From NCBI GenBank assembly GCA_033239525.1, contig BSYO01000002.1, positions 12,496,626-12,560,625 of the forward strand: DNA of 64,000 nucleotides, in the 5' to 3' direction. How positions within the stretch are numbered: the first letter of the stretch is position 1; every line of letters starts with the position of its first letter. Shown here piece by piece: positions 53,350 through 64,000 of the stretch. Below the pieces are notes generated by a model. That model searched no databases, had not been told where the DNA came from, and saw only the letters and a list, made by a program, of their open reading frames with translations. This DNA is from Nepenthes gracilis (taxonomy: Eukaryota > Streptophyta > Magnoliopsida > Caryophyllales > Nepenthaceae). The translations under genes and the position numbers were made by a program.

Positions 53350-55257
53350 CCGAGTTACAGAAAATAAAAACACCTCACCTAGATGAGATATCCAAGAGAC
53401 CTGAAAGCTACCCGGCTCCACAAAAATGCACACATAAGAAGACAAGAATGCCATGGTAGAAGCATCCAAAAAAAAAACATAGGCCACATGGACAAGAAGA
53501 GGGCAACCAGGCACAGACAACGACCGCATCATCAGCATTTAATCCAGGATCAAGAAAAACATAACTGGGGGAGCTGAAGAGAAAACAATTCAGATCAGCA
53601 CCTTTTGACCAACATCGGCATAGCAGTTTCCATGAAACTGCTAAATCAGAGGCATGCAGGGCAACAAAAAGACCATGAAACTCGTTGTAGTTGACCGCCC
53701 ATAGTAGCATCCGAACCAAGTAGCAGCACCAACACCCAGAGGCAAAATCCAGGGGATCAACCGAATCCAGCAGCGCAAATTCACCCAGCATAGCCACTCA
53801 GCATAGCAGCAAGAAAGAGATCAAACAACATGGGCATCAGACATAGAAGTTCAAAATCCCGTAGCGATCGGCATCAATTTGGGACATAGCAATGGCACCA
53901 GCACGGCAGATTAGCAATGAAGCAGCAAGGGACTCATGGCAACGGCACATCAAAGACCAGAACAGCCTAATCCCTACCACCGCCTCAGCAGAACAAATGG
54001 TCTCCCAAACCAACTCACTACCAAGTTAGCAACAGGGGAAACAAAGTATACCTCAGCACGCCAGTATGAAGACACTAAACCTGACTGCATATTCTCATCA
54101 GCATCTCAATACTAGCGATTAAAAATGCAGCAGTAAATTTCAAGGGACAAACAGCTGTCAACAGTATCACATATCATCCGCACCAGTAGCAACAGAACAC
54201 AATCCCAACACTACACTTGCATCACATCGAAGAACAACAATACCAATCCACGATCAGCATTGGAGGCCATGAGAATATTTAACCCGAGACCAACATACAT
54301 AATATACAATGTTCAAAGCGATTGACAGATCAGTGACAGCCAAGCATATGAAGGGCTCAACCAGTACGAAGCATTGTAATGCGACCACAGCAACAACTGA
54401 ATCATAGATCATGCCCCCGCCTTCAAGAAACTACTGTCATTTTCAGGCCAGCAGAAAGATCATCTCATTAGCAGGAGGAGCTATGCATTCATGACCATAA
54501 AATATCATTCAGCAAACCAAGTGAAGAGGCAGCACCATCACCATGATATGGTATCAGACGGCATGCTTCACAACACCCAACTGCAGCTCAATAAACAACG
54601 TGCACATCCACCAACAACCAAGTAACAGCAAATCATCACATTAAAGCCCCAGCACAACGGGGTCCCAGGCTACTGCACTCAGATGTGAGATAGAGGGACA
54701 GTAAGCTTTCCACAGCTTACAACCTAAGAGTTGCAACAACATCCATGGAACGGACCTGCAAATAAGCATTTTAAAAGGGAGCAAAAAATGCTCACAAGCA
54801 AGCCCCCCCAGTAGCCTTCAGAAGGAGCGGTGAAGAGTATCCCGCAGAAAGCCACCAGCGAACAGATGATCCACATTGTACCACAAGAGGAGAAGGAGCA
54901 CCGAACAATAGATAATAAATTTTTTTTTTTTGGGGAACCACATCCCACAACGAGAAGGGTGGAAACCAAACAACAGCTTCAGTTTTTTTTTTTTGGCAAA
55001 AAAGGAAAGAAAAAAACGGAGAAGGACCCCAAGAAATAACTCTAAGAAGACCCCCCCCGAAGGAACCACCATAAAGGGACTGAGAGAAAATAAAAAACAA
55101 AGGCGCGAAGACCAGACGCCAAAACAAAGCAAAAGAGCGGAAGAACAAGACCCATGGAAAAGATTAAAGACAAGACAAAAGCGGGAGAACACCGCTAAAA
55201 GTATACCCCCTAAAACACGATGAGTATATATATATAATAATATAAATTTTTTTGTTT
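53350..55257 (-). other. LINE-D 3' region, no gene
   Basis: On the minus strand this is T-rich near ORF2 and T/G-rich further down. Two A12 runs preceded by C residues lie 50 bp apart; they could be remnants of earlier 3' ends. The open frames at 54792-55192 read low-complexity Phe/Leu/Ser sequence and I do not regard them as genes. Confidence 0.6.
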
Positions 55258-56262
55258 TTATAGATTCCAGCGCCTAGCCATTGAAAGGGAAAGCCCACCA
55301 GCACTAGTCAAGGAGGCCTCCACCTTGTCCCTAACAACATTTGTAATAAGAGAGCATAACTGGGCCAAATCCTGAGGGTAGGATTTCTAAAAAATCTGAT
55401 TATTTCGTTCTCTCCATATAAAATAGATAGTGGCCGCGAGGGAAAGAAGTTTGGATAGGGCAAGGAGATTCTTTCCTTTCCATTGTTGCACTGCCCAGTT
55501 TATGTTTTGGGACCATTCAGGATACGGCCATTGAAAACCCACTTTCTTTTGGATAGAGATCCATAAGGAATGGGAGAAATTACATCGGAGGAAAAGGTGT
55601 TCATGGTTTTCACCATCCAAGGCACAAAGAGTACAAGTTTTGGGAATGGTTGGGATACCGTGAATCCGATCCGTGGTGTTTAGTCTGCCTCTGATCGCCA
55701 GCCAAAGAGTAAAAGCGTGGGCAGGGATGTGGAGGGGACCCCAAACAAGGTTTGACCAGCTCAATTTGGGCTTTGGGGGATGAAAAAGAAAATAGGCAGT
55801 CTTGGTAGAGGAAATACCATTTGGGCTACCATTCCATCGCACAGAGTCTTTTCGTCTAGAACAAGGGGAGTAATGGGGCATATTTTCTGCAATACTAGAG
55901 ACTTTCTGATCATAAGGATTTGGCCAAGCCCATTGATCGTCTCTAATTATTTGAGATACCTTAGCGTCCCAAGATAAGCCCGTGACCAGACGAATACGAT
56001 CCGTGCAAACATTGGTGAGCGGGCCCATGGGGAGCTAATGGTCATGCCAGATAAAAGAGTCAACGCCGTCTCCAATGATCCAGGTAGTGTGGGAGCACAT
56101 GAAGGGACGGAGTTTCATTATCTTTTTCCAACTCCAAGGCGCTGAAGCAGGGACTTTCAGGGTCTAGATACACCGATCCTTTATTCGGGTCTTGTGGATC
56201 CATGAAGACCAAGCCGATTCGGGGTCATTTGTCATGATACGCCATAAGAGTTTGCAAATGAG
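55258..56262 (-). pseudogene. LINE-D ORF2 C-terminal part (zf-RVT)
   Basis: Minus strand. The sequence reads ESAWSSWIHKTRIKDRCI, then a stop in place of Trp, SAPWSWKKIMKLRPFMC and a long frame (56028-55387) with DDQWAWPNPYDQKVSSIAEN, LVWGPLHIPAHAFTLWLAIR, CTLCALDGENHEHLFLRC (the zf-RVT zinc-binding pattern) and LLSLAATIYFIWRERNNQIF. A frameshift follows and the end ARRWNL precedes the stop at 55258. It matches the LINE-A and LINE-B C-termini. RT and EN are missing through 5' truncation at about 56262. Confidence 0.87.
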
Positions 56263-56724
56263 GAATTTCATTTGTCATTTGTCATTTGAAATGAGGACGA
56301 AATATTAGTTGGTTTCATCTGTTTCATTTGTCATCTCCTCCTCCTCTCTAACTTTCGAATTTCAAAATTTGAAATTTGAACCTAACGCCCCTCCCGTCTT
56401 CGACGGCGCTCGTCGTCGGCCATGGCCGACTTCCCTGTTCCTCCTCCGGCGCCCGCCTCCCCCATCCGTATCCCTCCTACCTCCCCACTGAACATTGTCC
56501 CGTCTGTTGAGAATCCCATCTCGACCCTGCCTCGGTTTCTGATTCAAAATTCCCTTATTCCTAAAACCCATGCGACCCCGAAGCTCACTGTTGACAAATC
56601 TGTCAAAGCCGTTGTTCATTCCCACTCTTGGGCCGATATTGTCAAGAAGGATGGCTCTGGGCAGTGCTCAGAGTTGAAGTTCTTCTCTCCCCAAGAATCT
56701 ATGTCCTCCATTTGGAGATGATGG

Positions 56725-58136
56725 AGATGATGGAGAACTGCCTTCGAGCGGGTCCATGGCTTTTCTCTGAAAAAGCAATTTTCCTCAAGAGATGGTCTCC
56801 AGGACTGGCATTGACAAAGGAGGAACACATGCGCTTCCCCATTTGGATCAAATTAACAAACCTGCTGATTGAGCTATGGACAACTTACCAAAAAACAAAA
56901 AAAAAACTCATTCCGGTCTTAGTTGAGTTGCAAGTGCCATTGGAATACCTTTGCTACTTGAACCCGGGACAGCCCGAATGGAGAATGTCTCTTTCGCCAA
57001 GATTTGCGACGAGGTTGGTATTGATGGTCCTTTTCCTAATTGTATCGCTATTCAGTTATGCCCTGAATCTGATTCAATTTCTATGGTGAATGTGGAGTAT
57101 GGATGGAAGCCTACACGATGTGCTTGCTGCCAGATGATTGGTCATACCGAGTCAAAATGTATGCCCATGAAGACTAGATCTCAACCTGGCAAATCTCGTC
57201 CTAACCACTCCAAATCTGTCCCTGACGTAAGTGTCCAAGGGGACTTGGAGTTGGGTTACGATAAACCACGGATTGAGGTCATCGTTTACGCTCCTCCCTC
57301 GTAGTGGCTGGTGTCCGCGATCAGTTACTGTCTATGCTCACGATGCACCTAGCATCTCAAATGGAGTGGATAATGCTAGATGTGAGTGCGGGGTTTTACC
57401 CGAGTTAGTGTCCCTCCGAAATTATGGAAACGCCTCAGGCCCCACTTGATCGCGGCCTCCTGCTGAGTGTTTTACGAGAGATTTGAGTATTCGGTGGATG
57501 CTGAGCCGGATCCCGAGGTTGGTATCCTCGAGTTGCCTCTTGCCTTTAGTGCGGTTGTGTAATCAGCAGGTTTGACCAGCCCTTCCGTGCCATCTGCGGC
57601 GCAATCGGCCTCGGATCAAATCCCCGCTCCCCCCTGTTGAGTCCTGTCGCATTTAAGCCCAAGCTCCTGGATGACCAAGCTTGCTTGGATGGTTCTTCCT
57701 GGTCTCGGTCGATGTTCGGACCTCTGTGGTGTCCGGTGGCACTACTGATGTTCCATTCCCTTCTGTTTGGGATGTTTCTCAGCCTGTATACCAGGACTCT
57801 GCCCCCACCCAATTTGATTTGGTTGTTACTTCATCGGCTGACAATGGGTACCAAGGGTGCCCTTTGGAGGCCTCCGGATGTTTGGATGATTCCCTTCATA
57901 CTCAGATTAAGGACTCGGCTCCTAACTCTCTTGAATCCGGGATTGACCATCACCACTTGGATTTGGACGAGTATTTGCTTACCCCTACCTCTATCAAGAG
58001 AATTTCTTTGAAATATTCCTCAAATTTTCCTTTGGTAGATGAATTGCCGGGTATTGAACCTGGTTGGAAGATTTCTAAGCCAAGGAAAAAGAAAAAAACT
58101 GCCTCTCGGAAATCCAGGGGCGCCTCTGGCTCTTAG
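56725..58136 (+). pseudogene. HL3 ORF1, 5'-truncated
   Basis: DUF4283 from ENCLRAGPWLFSEKAIFLKRW and RFPIWIKLTNLLIELW, where ACTTACCAAAAAACA10 (about 56885-56908) interrupts the frame and may be another tiny tail insertion. In other frames: GTARMENVSFAKICDEVGID, VNVEYGWKPTRCACCQMIGH with a complete knuckle CACCQMIGHTESKC, then a stop at 57302 and a Ser/Pro-rich linker with frameshifts. The C-terminus is well kept: HHHLDLDEYLLTPTSIKRIS, PGIEPGWKISKPRKKKK, ending KSRGASGS at 58136. Confidence 0.88.
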
Positions 58137-59784
58137 GAACTTGCTGCTGGGGCTCTTTTTGTCTGGGTCTTGCTCCTGGGACCCTGTTTTTGATTGTCTG
58201 CCATAATCAACCTTTCGTGCTTTTGCATGCTCTATTGGCATGCTTTTTGGATTGAATAATGAGGGTGGTTTGCCCTTCTGATTTACGAAAGGGATTTTGC
58301 TGTGGTGAGAAGTTTTGTTATTGTGTTGTTGCTGTTGGCACATAGCCGCTTCTTTGCTGCTGGCCTCTGCTTCTGCTGGTGTATGTTGGAGACCTGTTGC
58401 CCAAGCATTGATTAGTTTGCTATGCTGGTCTCTGTTTCTGCCGGGGCATGCTGCTGGTTTACCCGTGCTGGGGTGTTTGGGATGCATGGAAGCTGGTTAG
58501 TCTGGCAGATGAGGATCCAATGTGGATGTTGATTTCTCATGAAAGTGGTGGTAACTGCGAATGGCAGCTGCTCCTAACGATGGATGTATACTGATGCTGT
58601 TGCATCCTGTTGAGTGTAGCACAATGCTGGTGCTGCTTTCTTACTAACGTCCTGATGTTGTCCAGCTGATGGCGACTTTAAATTTTGGACCTTTGCTCCG
58701 GGGAGCCACTTTCTGATGCCGATGCTTTTGATGATGGTGGCTGTTTTGGAATGTGTCCGGCAAATGCCGTGTTGAACTGATGGCGAGCTGTTGTTTCTTC
58801 CCCTGGTTGTGGCGGATACAATTAGCTGGGATTGGTTTGATGATTGGCGCGTAGTTGTACTGTATGGGTTCTTTGTTAGGGCAGGTCCCTGAATTTTGGA
58901 TGGTGATAGTTCTTGATCTTTGGTTGTTGCACTTTGGGTGGCAATCCCCGCTATTGATCATTCTTGATCTCTGATGTTTCTTGTAGCTGTCATAGGTTGC
59001 TGTTATGAGGGGTTACCTCCATTTTGCTATGTGCGGAAATGTTGGGATGTAGCAATTGTCTTGGTTGGCTGCGGTTTTGGCTCTAGGTGGCTGAATTGCT
59101 CTGGAAAACTGCTATGGCTGATTCTTAGCATTGAGTCTGGTTGTAGCATGTTGCGGTAGTGACTTGATTTCTTATGATTCCTGTTTCAGCAAAAGATGCT
59201 GGAATGGTGCAGAATCCGGGTGCTGTACTGGAAGGCAACTGATGTCGGCTTCCTTGCTTCTTCATACTCACCTCCTGTGCGGTTTGCATGGAGTTGATAA
59301 GCTGGAGGCTACTTTTCTGCTGCTGGAGTAGTAAAGAGCCTGCTGAAGATATTCTTGGCTGATGTTATCTGTCGTTGCTATTTTGGATGACCTGGATGTG
59401 GATGCTAGCTATCCTGGTTCCTTTTGGTGACTTGGATGTACGAAGGCTGGTGGTGTTGACATAGTTGCTGTAGCTTCCATAGCTATGTGGATTCTTGATC
59501 CTGGTCTGGTGATTTTCTATGTTGCTGCTGGATGGTAGCGCCGGCTGTCTTGGGAGGCAGTGGGTTGAACCCGCTGTTTTATGATGTAATATTTTTCATT
59601 TTCTATAGGTTCTGTAGAACGTTGGTCTCCTAGATGTCTGTTTTGTACTTCCGAATGTACTTGTCGCTCGGGGTATGCCCCAGCGGGTTATGTTTTACTC
59701 CCAAGTCAAAATATTTGGAGTTAAAATATCGAATTTGTAATTTTTTCTCCCATTAATCCAAAATACTTACTTACTAAAAAAAAA
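58137..59784 (+). other. HL3 3' region and tail
   Basis: T/G-rich non-coding sequence. The last part (59190-59780) matches NC8 (minus strand, 13507-12781). The tail has GAACGTTGG(T/C)CTCCTAGA, TGTACTTCCGAATGTACTTG, GGGGTATGCCCCAGCG and arms at 59690-59706 / 59711-59727. Confidence 0.83.
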
Positions 59785-60432
59785 AATCTATGTCCTCCGA
59801 CGGTGCTCTGTCTCCCCCACCTGAAGTCATTGAGCAAGGTAATATCTTTTGGGGCCACACCTTGGCGGGCTACTTTCTAAACCCCCCTCCCCATTTCATG
59901 GCTGTCAAGACAGTAGCCATGAAATTATGGGCCGTTTCGGACTCAAGCAAATCGCGCAACGAAGGAGGTTTTTCTTCTTTCGTTTCCCATCCGAAGAAAC
60001 GTTGTCGAAATGCTTGAGCGCCTGACCTTGGGCGTTCTCTGTAAGGCTATCTTCCTTAAGCGCTGGTCGCCAGGAATGGAATTGACAAGAGAGGAGCACA
60101 AGCGTTTCCCAATTTGGATCAAGATGTCAAACATACCGCTCGAACTGTGGACCACTGTTGGTGGTCAGGCTGGTGGCTGAAGTGCAATTGGGACCCCTCT
60201 ACAGATTGATCCCAGGACTGGCCGTATGGAGAACCTTTCCTTTGTAAAGATTTGTGTGGAAGTTGGTGTGGATGGGCCGTTTCCCAGTTCCATTGCTGTT
60301 CAATCTTATCCCGCTTCTGAAGCAATTACTATGGTGAAGGTGGCATATAGCTGGAAGCCCACTCGTTGTGCTCGTTGCCATCAGATTGGTCATATGGAAG
60401 CTAAATGTCTGTCCAAGACTGCCATCAATCAC

Positions 60433-61120
60433 TTTTTTTTTTGGTAAGTAAGTATTTTGGATTAATGGGAGAAAAATATTACAAAAACTATGTTTTATCT
60501 CCAAGTATTTTGACTTGGATTTAAAACATAAGATGTTGGGTCATACCCCGAGCAACCGGTAAATCAGATAATACCAAAAAAGCCTCTAAGAGCACAATGT
60601 TCAAATATGTAATATGAAGTTACATAAAAGGAGACACAAAACCGCCAACATTGCAAGCGCAACATGCTTGTTCGACCTCAAACAAGACACTGGCGGATCT
60701 TGCGGTGCAACCGAGTCCAAGCTTGAAGATAGGACAAGCGGCAACTGCCCAATGTAAGGAACAATCGCACCATGATCGACCTTCAAGTCCACGATTGGGC
60801 ATCGGGCAAAGCAGCCAAACTCAAGTTCATCGATGGCTCCCACCATGCCTCCAAAAATTCCAGCAGCAACTTCAGCTCCCAACATCGGGCCAACAGTGAG
60901 ATCGCTTGACACCAACAGAGAGGCCACCAAATGCATTAGCGAGGCACCGCCAAATGCATTATCTGCAAAAACAGCAATCTTGGAAAAAAACCAGCAAACC
61001 AAGCGACTAATTTCACCGCTTTGCAAGCTGATCCACAAACCATTCCAGGCCACCGCGATCAAATCATAGAAAGGACCTAACCAATCTACCCAAAATGCAC
61101 TTCAAAGAGCAACGGTAGCT
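60433..61120 (-). other. HL4 3' region and tail
   Basis: A short 3' region on the minus strand with the tail at the plus-strand left (T-run, ggtaagtaagtattttgg; arms at about 60489-60529). The open frame 60601-61062 lacks any domain. Confidence 0.75.
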
Positions 61121-63075
61121 CTACCCGGGCAGGTGGTAAGCATTATCGAAGTTAGCCCTTTTGGCTAGCCTGCGTCTACGAGCCTTAGCTCTTTTCCATT
61201 CTTTATGTTGCAACTCCTCCATTTCCCGAAGGGAGGGCAGATAAGTGGTGCTCGGCATCTTTAGGGGGCCGTGACCAGCATCCACATCCCCGACTGGAGA
61301 CACAACTGGAGGATTGCAATCCTCAGAATTACATGAAACAAGACGGACGGCGGAATCAATATGGTTCAAACCATATGTCCGAGCAATCCGAGTGATAGAT
61401 TCGGGAGTATAATCGGGATCAATCTTGGGCGACCAGACCAGAGCAACCATAGGTGAGGAAACATGGCCCAACACCACATCATCTCCCCGCCACCACGGGG
61501 GACAGCGAGGAGGGGTTCACAACAGGTATCTCTGCGAAGGCACCTCTTGAGAGACACCAGCAGCAAGCATAGGCACCGACGGCTGTTTTCACATCCAATG
61601 CACATTGTAAAGCCCCAAACACACCATCCGGAGCCACAAAATCAACATTACGAGATGCCGGGGGCATCGAAGAGTCGGCAGCGTGAGGGCCTTCACCCAA
61701 ATTGAGAGACGGCCAATCTACTACCAACATCGCAACAATCTAGCATCAACAGAGATGAACCAGCATCAGTCCCCTCAGCTCGATCCGACAGAGCGACAAG
61801 GGTGAGGAAACCTCCACACCCCGGAAAAAAGCAGATTCATGGACTGATTGCTCAGTGCCAAAGTCCATCTCCACTAAATCCAAATCCTCGGAGGCATAAG
61901 CCACCTCCTTTGAAATGGCTGTAGCATCATCATAACCTAAATTGGGGAAAGAGGAAGGGCCGGACTCGAGCCTCGGAGATGAGACGGCCTCGAGATTGGA
62001 TAAAACCCACCATCAGCCGCACTTCCACGAGAATCCATTGGTAGAGAAGGAGTTTTCAGCATAGGCTTCGGATCCTCTGCCACCAAAACAGAGCAATTCG
62101 ATTGGAACTACTGATCCATCGTGCGACCATTAGGCTTCCCGGTGATAGATTATCTCCACCTCAATCGACGATGGAGACATCTCAGTACCCATAGATACTT
62201 TAATCTTATCAGGAAGGATGATATCCCTATCCACTTCCACGCACATCCGAGCGGTGTGCATATAATCCATTCTAGCGGTTCGTGGGTCAAGACAGAGTGG
62301 ACGCCCCACACGACTTGCAATCCAACTTAAACCCATCGGTGTCCAAAAATCAAATGGAACATTAAGAAGACTAATCCAAACAGGAACGGTCTTATGGGAT
62401 TCCTTATTCAAAACTATGCCAGGAGACCAACGTTTGAGGAATAATGATTTCCTCCAGAAAGACCAAGGGCCGTGAGCCAAACAGGCAGACAATTGAGCCT
62501 CAGTGTCGAAACTGAAGAAGAAAAAACCCTTGCCGTTAGTAGCAACGTGATTAATCCCATATCGAGCCCAGATGCTACCAGCAATGGAACTTACTGTCGA
62601 AAAATGGGGAGGCTTTTTGAAGAAATACCCAACCAGAGTGGATCCCCAAAATTCCCGACACTGCTGAGTAACTTCCTCCGGAGGAGAAATGAGGATCGAC
62701 ACTGTCAAGAGGAGGGAAGGGAAGAATTTAAGAGTGTCAAAAGGGACGCACACTCCGGCTCTGAAAAGAGCAAGCCCTAGAAAGAGATTTGGGAATTTGA
62801 GAAGACGAACCAGAGTTCTTCTTAGTGACATCCGCCCAAGAAGTAGGAGCAGAGCTAGTGTGCGCAAGGTCATTCCGGAGACCATCGGATTTCAGGGAAG
62901 ACAGGAAAGGAGCATCGGGAGCCGGAGATATGGAGATAGCCGACCGCTTTAGCTTCGGGAAATCGATCGCGTCAACCGGCCTCAACGCTTGCTGAATGGA
63001 GGTCGACGGAGAAGGAGGACCAAGGGAGACGAGGCCAAAGGGCGGGCCAGAGGAGACCCCTGGAAGCCCGGCCAT
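61121..63075 (-). pseudogene. HL4 ORF1 (DUF4283, no zinc knuckle)
   Basis: The start at 63075 (MAGLPGVSS) fits the MA- starts of relatives; an in-frame Met at 63126 is possible. N-terminus: APTSWADVTKKNSGSS. DUF4283 (62750-62150): FWGSTLVGYFFKKPPHF, FFFFSFDTEAQLSACLAHGP, SLFLKRWSPGIVLNKESHK, VPFDFWTPMGLSWIASRVGR, LDPRTARMDYMHTARMCVEV. It ends EVEIIYHREA with a stop; no knuckle follows, unlike the other half-LINEs. The C-terminal part (61477-61121) has DPDYTPESITRIARTYGLNH, the TP-x-SI-x-RI box, then EELQHKEWKRAKARRRRLAK. One frameshift (about 62800) and several stops break the middle. The lineage is clearly separate from HL1 to HL3. Confidence 0.88.
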
Positions 63076-63872
63076 GGCCAGCAATGGCGCCGCCGTAGAC
63101 GGGAGGAGCGTCTGGAATGAATTCAAATTTGAAAACGAGGAGAGAAGAGAGGTTTCTCTCTCTAGGCGTTTTATAATTTTTTCCGACTGCCATCAATCAC
63201 ACTGGTACTTCTCGGCCTTTAGATACTGTCCCTGTCGATTGTAATCAAAATGACAGTGTTAGGCATCCTGAAACAAGTGGTGCATCTGTTCGTTCTGTTT
63301 CCTCCATTCCTCTCCTTAATGAGGATGCTGGTGGCCTCTCGATTGAGCCACCAATTGATGCTGTTGACAATGCTGGCCATTGCCCCTCATTGGAGTTCGA
63401 TGGCACCCCTTCCCAACAATCTGTCAAGGTAAAGGCCCCCTCGGATTCTGGCCGGCCTCTTGCCGATTCTCTCCCTTCTGATATGGGGGATCCCCGGATT
63501 GTTAATCAGGGTGTTCTCCCTTCCCTATTGGGTGATGAAGATAATATTCAGAATGTGAGGGTTCCCCCACACTCTTCTACTGATTGTGCGCATCAAAATT
63601 GCCTACCGGATGCATCCAGTTGTTTGGATGGCTTCCAAGATATGCAAATGGATGATTTGCATCCTAAGTCCCCTGATTCCGAGACCCAACACCATATTGT
63701 TGATTTAGATGAATTTATGCTTACCCCTTTGGTAAGCATAAATTCCTCAAACTCCTCAAACTCCTCTTTGGTAGAGGATTTGCGGGGCATGGAGGCTAAT
63801 TGGAAGACTCCTAAGTCTAGGAAAAAGGAAAAAGCTTCCTCCAAAAAGTCCAGGGGCGCCTCTGGCTCTTAG

Positions 63873-64000
63873 GCTTTTGCTGCGGGGGTTTTTGTCTGGG
63901 TCTTGCTGCCTTGGTTTTATGGTTTTTTGGTTAGAGTCTGTACAGCTCACATGTGGCTCGAATAAAATGTATAAGACTTTTTGGTGCTTGTCTGGGATCT
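63873..64000 (+). other. Start of HL5 3' region
   Basis: T/G-rich sequence after the ORF1 stop, similar to 58137-58200 of HL3 (GTCTGGGTCTTGCT followed by ATGG or CTGT). It runs off the window, and no gene is seen. Confidence 0.7.

Larger units (their letters stand above)
53207..56262 (-). mobile_element. LINE-D: 5'-truncated LINE with a 2-kb 3' region
   Basis: Minus strand. An ORF2 remnant (56262-55258) is followed by a 3' region (55257-53207) that ends in a variant tail: GGGGCATGCCCTTGC, arms TCTAAGT/ACTTAGA with an 8-10 nt spacer, and TTTACTTACTTACC plus A9. The 3' region begins A/T-rich (TA tract, 55222-55240), then T-rich with two A12 runs on the minus strand (54919-54930, 54981-54992), then T/G-rich. 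The right TSD is not identified. Confidence 0.75.
56710..59784 (+). mobile_element. HL3: 5'-truncated half-LINE inserted in HL5 ORF1
   Basis: The perfect 14-bp TSD aatctatgtcctcc is at 56696-56709 and 59785-59798. The unit begins inside DUF4283, carries the rest of ORF1 (to 58136), then a 1.65-kb T/G-rich 3' region and the tail (59596-59784, ATACTTACTTACT plus A-run). The ORF1 to tail order without ORF2 is the same as in HL1. NC8 matches its last 600 bp. Confidence 0.94.
60433..63184 (-). mobile_element. HL4: full-length half-LINE of a divergent lineage
   Basis: The perfect 16-bp TSD gactgccatcaatcac is at 60417-60432 and 63185-63200. Minus strand: a leader with TAGAGAGAG and CTCTCTTCTCTC (63164-63141) and TTCAAATTTGAA (63131-63120), ORF1 from 63075 to 61121, then only 0.69 kb of 3' region and the conserved tail. 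No ORF2 is present. With 5' leader, ORF1, tail and TSD all there, it is the most complete ORF1-only unit in the window. Confidence 0.94.
56422..63872 (+). pseudogene. HL5 ORF1 (DUF4283 + zinc knuckle), split three ways
   Basis: Piece 1 (56422-56709): MADFPVPPPAPASP, Pro/Ser-rich, HSHSWADIVKKDGS, ELKFFSPQESMSS. Piece 2 (59799-60432): DGALSPPPEVIEQGNIFWGH, TLAGYFLNPPPHF, a frameshift in FFFRF, IELWTT-like sequence with a stop near 60178, RMENLSFVKICVEVGVDGP, and the zinc knuckle CARCHQIGHMEAKC. Piece 3 (63201-63872): a Ser/Pro-rich linker, VDLDEFMLTPLVSI, a Ser/Asn repeat (63739-63770), then GMEANWKTPKSRKKEKASS and KKSRGASGS with the stop at 63870. Across each TSD the frame continues (SMSS to DGALS; TAINH to TGTSR). 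It is otherwise similar to HL1 and HL3. Confidence 0.9.
56263..64000 (+). mobile_element. HL5: half-LINE split by HL3 and HL4, runs off the window
   Basis: The own pieces are 56263-56709, 59799-60432 and 63201-64000. Two insertions with clean TSDs (HL3, HL4) break one ORF1; removing both restores its order exactly. The 5' leader has the TTCAAAATTTGAAATTTGAA-type inverted repeat (56358-56380) before ATGGCCGAC (56422). After the ORF1 stop (63872) T/G-rich 3' sequence starts, with no ORF2. The 3' end lies outside the window. Confidence 0.83.

Noticed and set aside
54792..55192. Phe/Leu/Ser-rich frames that look like membrane proteins
   Set aside because: They arise from the T-rich LINE-D 3' region; two frames give similar hydrophobic strings, a sign of composition only.
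1..64000. LTR retrotransposons, DNA transposons or endogenous viral sequence
   Set aside because: I saw no LTR pair, integrase, gag protease, transposase, terminal inverted repeat with short duplication, or viral capsid motif; every RT-like segment has L1-clade features.

Overview
This window looks like intergenic, heterochromatin-type DNA from a flowering plant. I find no cellular gene, tRNA, rRNA, CRISPR array or viral gene. Nearly every base I can assign belongs to one kind of sequence: L1-clade non-LTR retrotransposons (LINEs) with a plant-type ORF1 (DUF4283 RNA-binding domain, sometimes with a CCHC zinc knuckle) and an ORF2 carrying an APE-like endonuclease (EN), reverse transcriptase (RT) and zf-RVT domain. 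All reading frames are broken by stops, frameshifts or nested insertions. The plant assignment rests on DUF4283 and zf-RVT; I cannot name the species.

The copies share one 3' end: a block of about 150-180 bp with short inverted repeats, then CTTACTTACC plus an A-run. About 28 such ends lie in 64 kb on both strands. With target-site duplications (TSDs) they let the nesting be read directly. Three element types share this tail. (1) Full LINEs with ORF1, ORF2 and a long T/G-rich 3' region: LINE-A (672-9783, +, 15-bp TSD), LINE-B (about 30152 down to 20354, -), LINE-C (34131-30155, -), LINE-D (56262-53207, -) and LINE-E (14816-10333, -). (2) ORF1-only 'half-LINEs' (HL1-HL8), in which ORF1 is followed directly by the T/G-rich 3' region without any ORF2. 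Four have TSDs on both sides, so they are insertion units rather than assembly fragments. They resemble mammalian HAL1 elements in layout. (3) ORF-less elements of about 1.9-2.4 kb (NC1-NC6, NC9) with related 5' sequences, a T/G-rich body and the same tail, plus 5'-truncated copies down to 20 bp of insert.

Layout. 1-10.3 kb: half-LINE HL8 (-) split by full-length LINE-A (+), which holds ORF-less NC7. 10.3-14.8 kb: LINE-E (-) split by NC1 (+), itself split by NC8 (-), and by a 265-bp tail copy. 14.8-20.3 kb: minus-strand 3'-region sequence with several tails and NC9. 20.3-30.2 kb: LINE-B (-) split by half-LINE HL2 (+), whose tail is split by half-LINE HL6 (-). 30.2-34.1 kb: LINE-C (-). 34.1-43.9 kb: half-LINE HL7 (+) interrupted by a GCCGATTT-rich tandem-repeat element and by NC6, which contains the intact-ended half-LINE HL1. 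43.9-53.2 kb: a deep nest, NC2 in NC3 in NC4, with NC5 (-) also in NC4, all inside a minus-strand element. 53.2-56.3 kb: LINE-D (-). 56.3-64.0 kb: half-LINE HL5 (+) split by HL3 (+) and HL4 (-).

How they work together: only full LINEs encode EN and RT. Half-LINEs and ORF-less elements most likely moved in trans by presenting the same 3' stem-loop and tail to LINE ORF2 protein. The candidate novel system is this LINE / half-LINE / ORF-less family series with stringent 3'-end recognition, supported by compensatory stem changes and by inserts as short as 20, 26 and 32 bp with perfect TSDs. All comparisons were made by eye; no alignment or database search was run.
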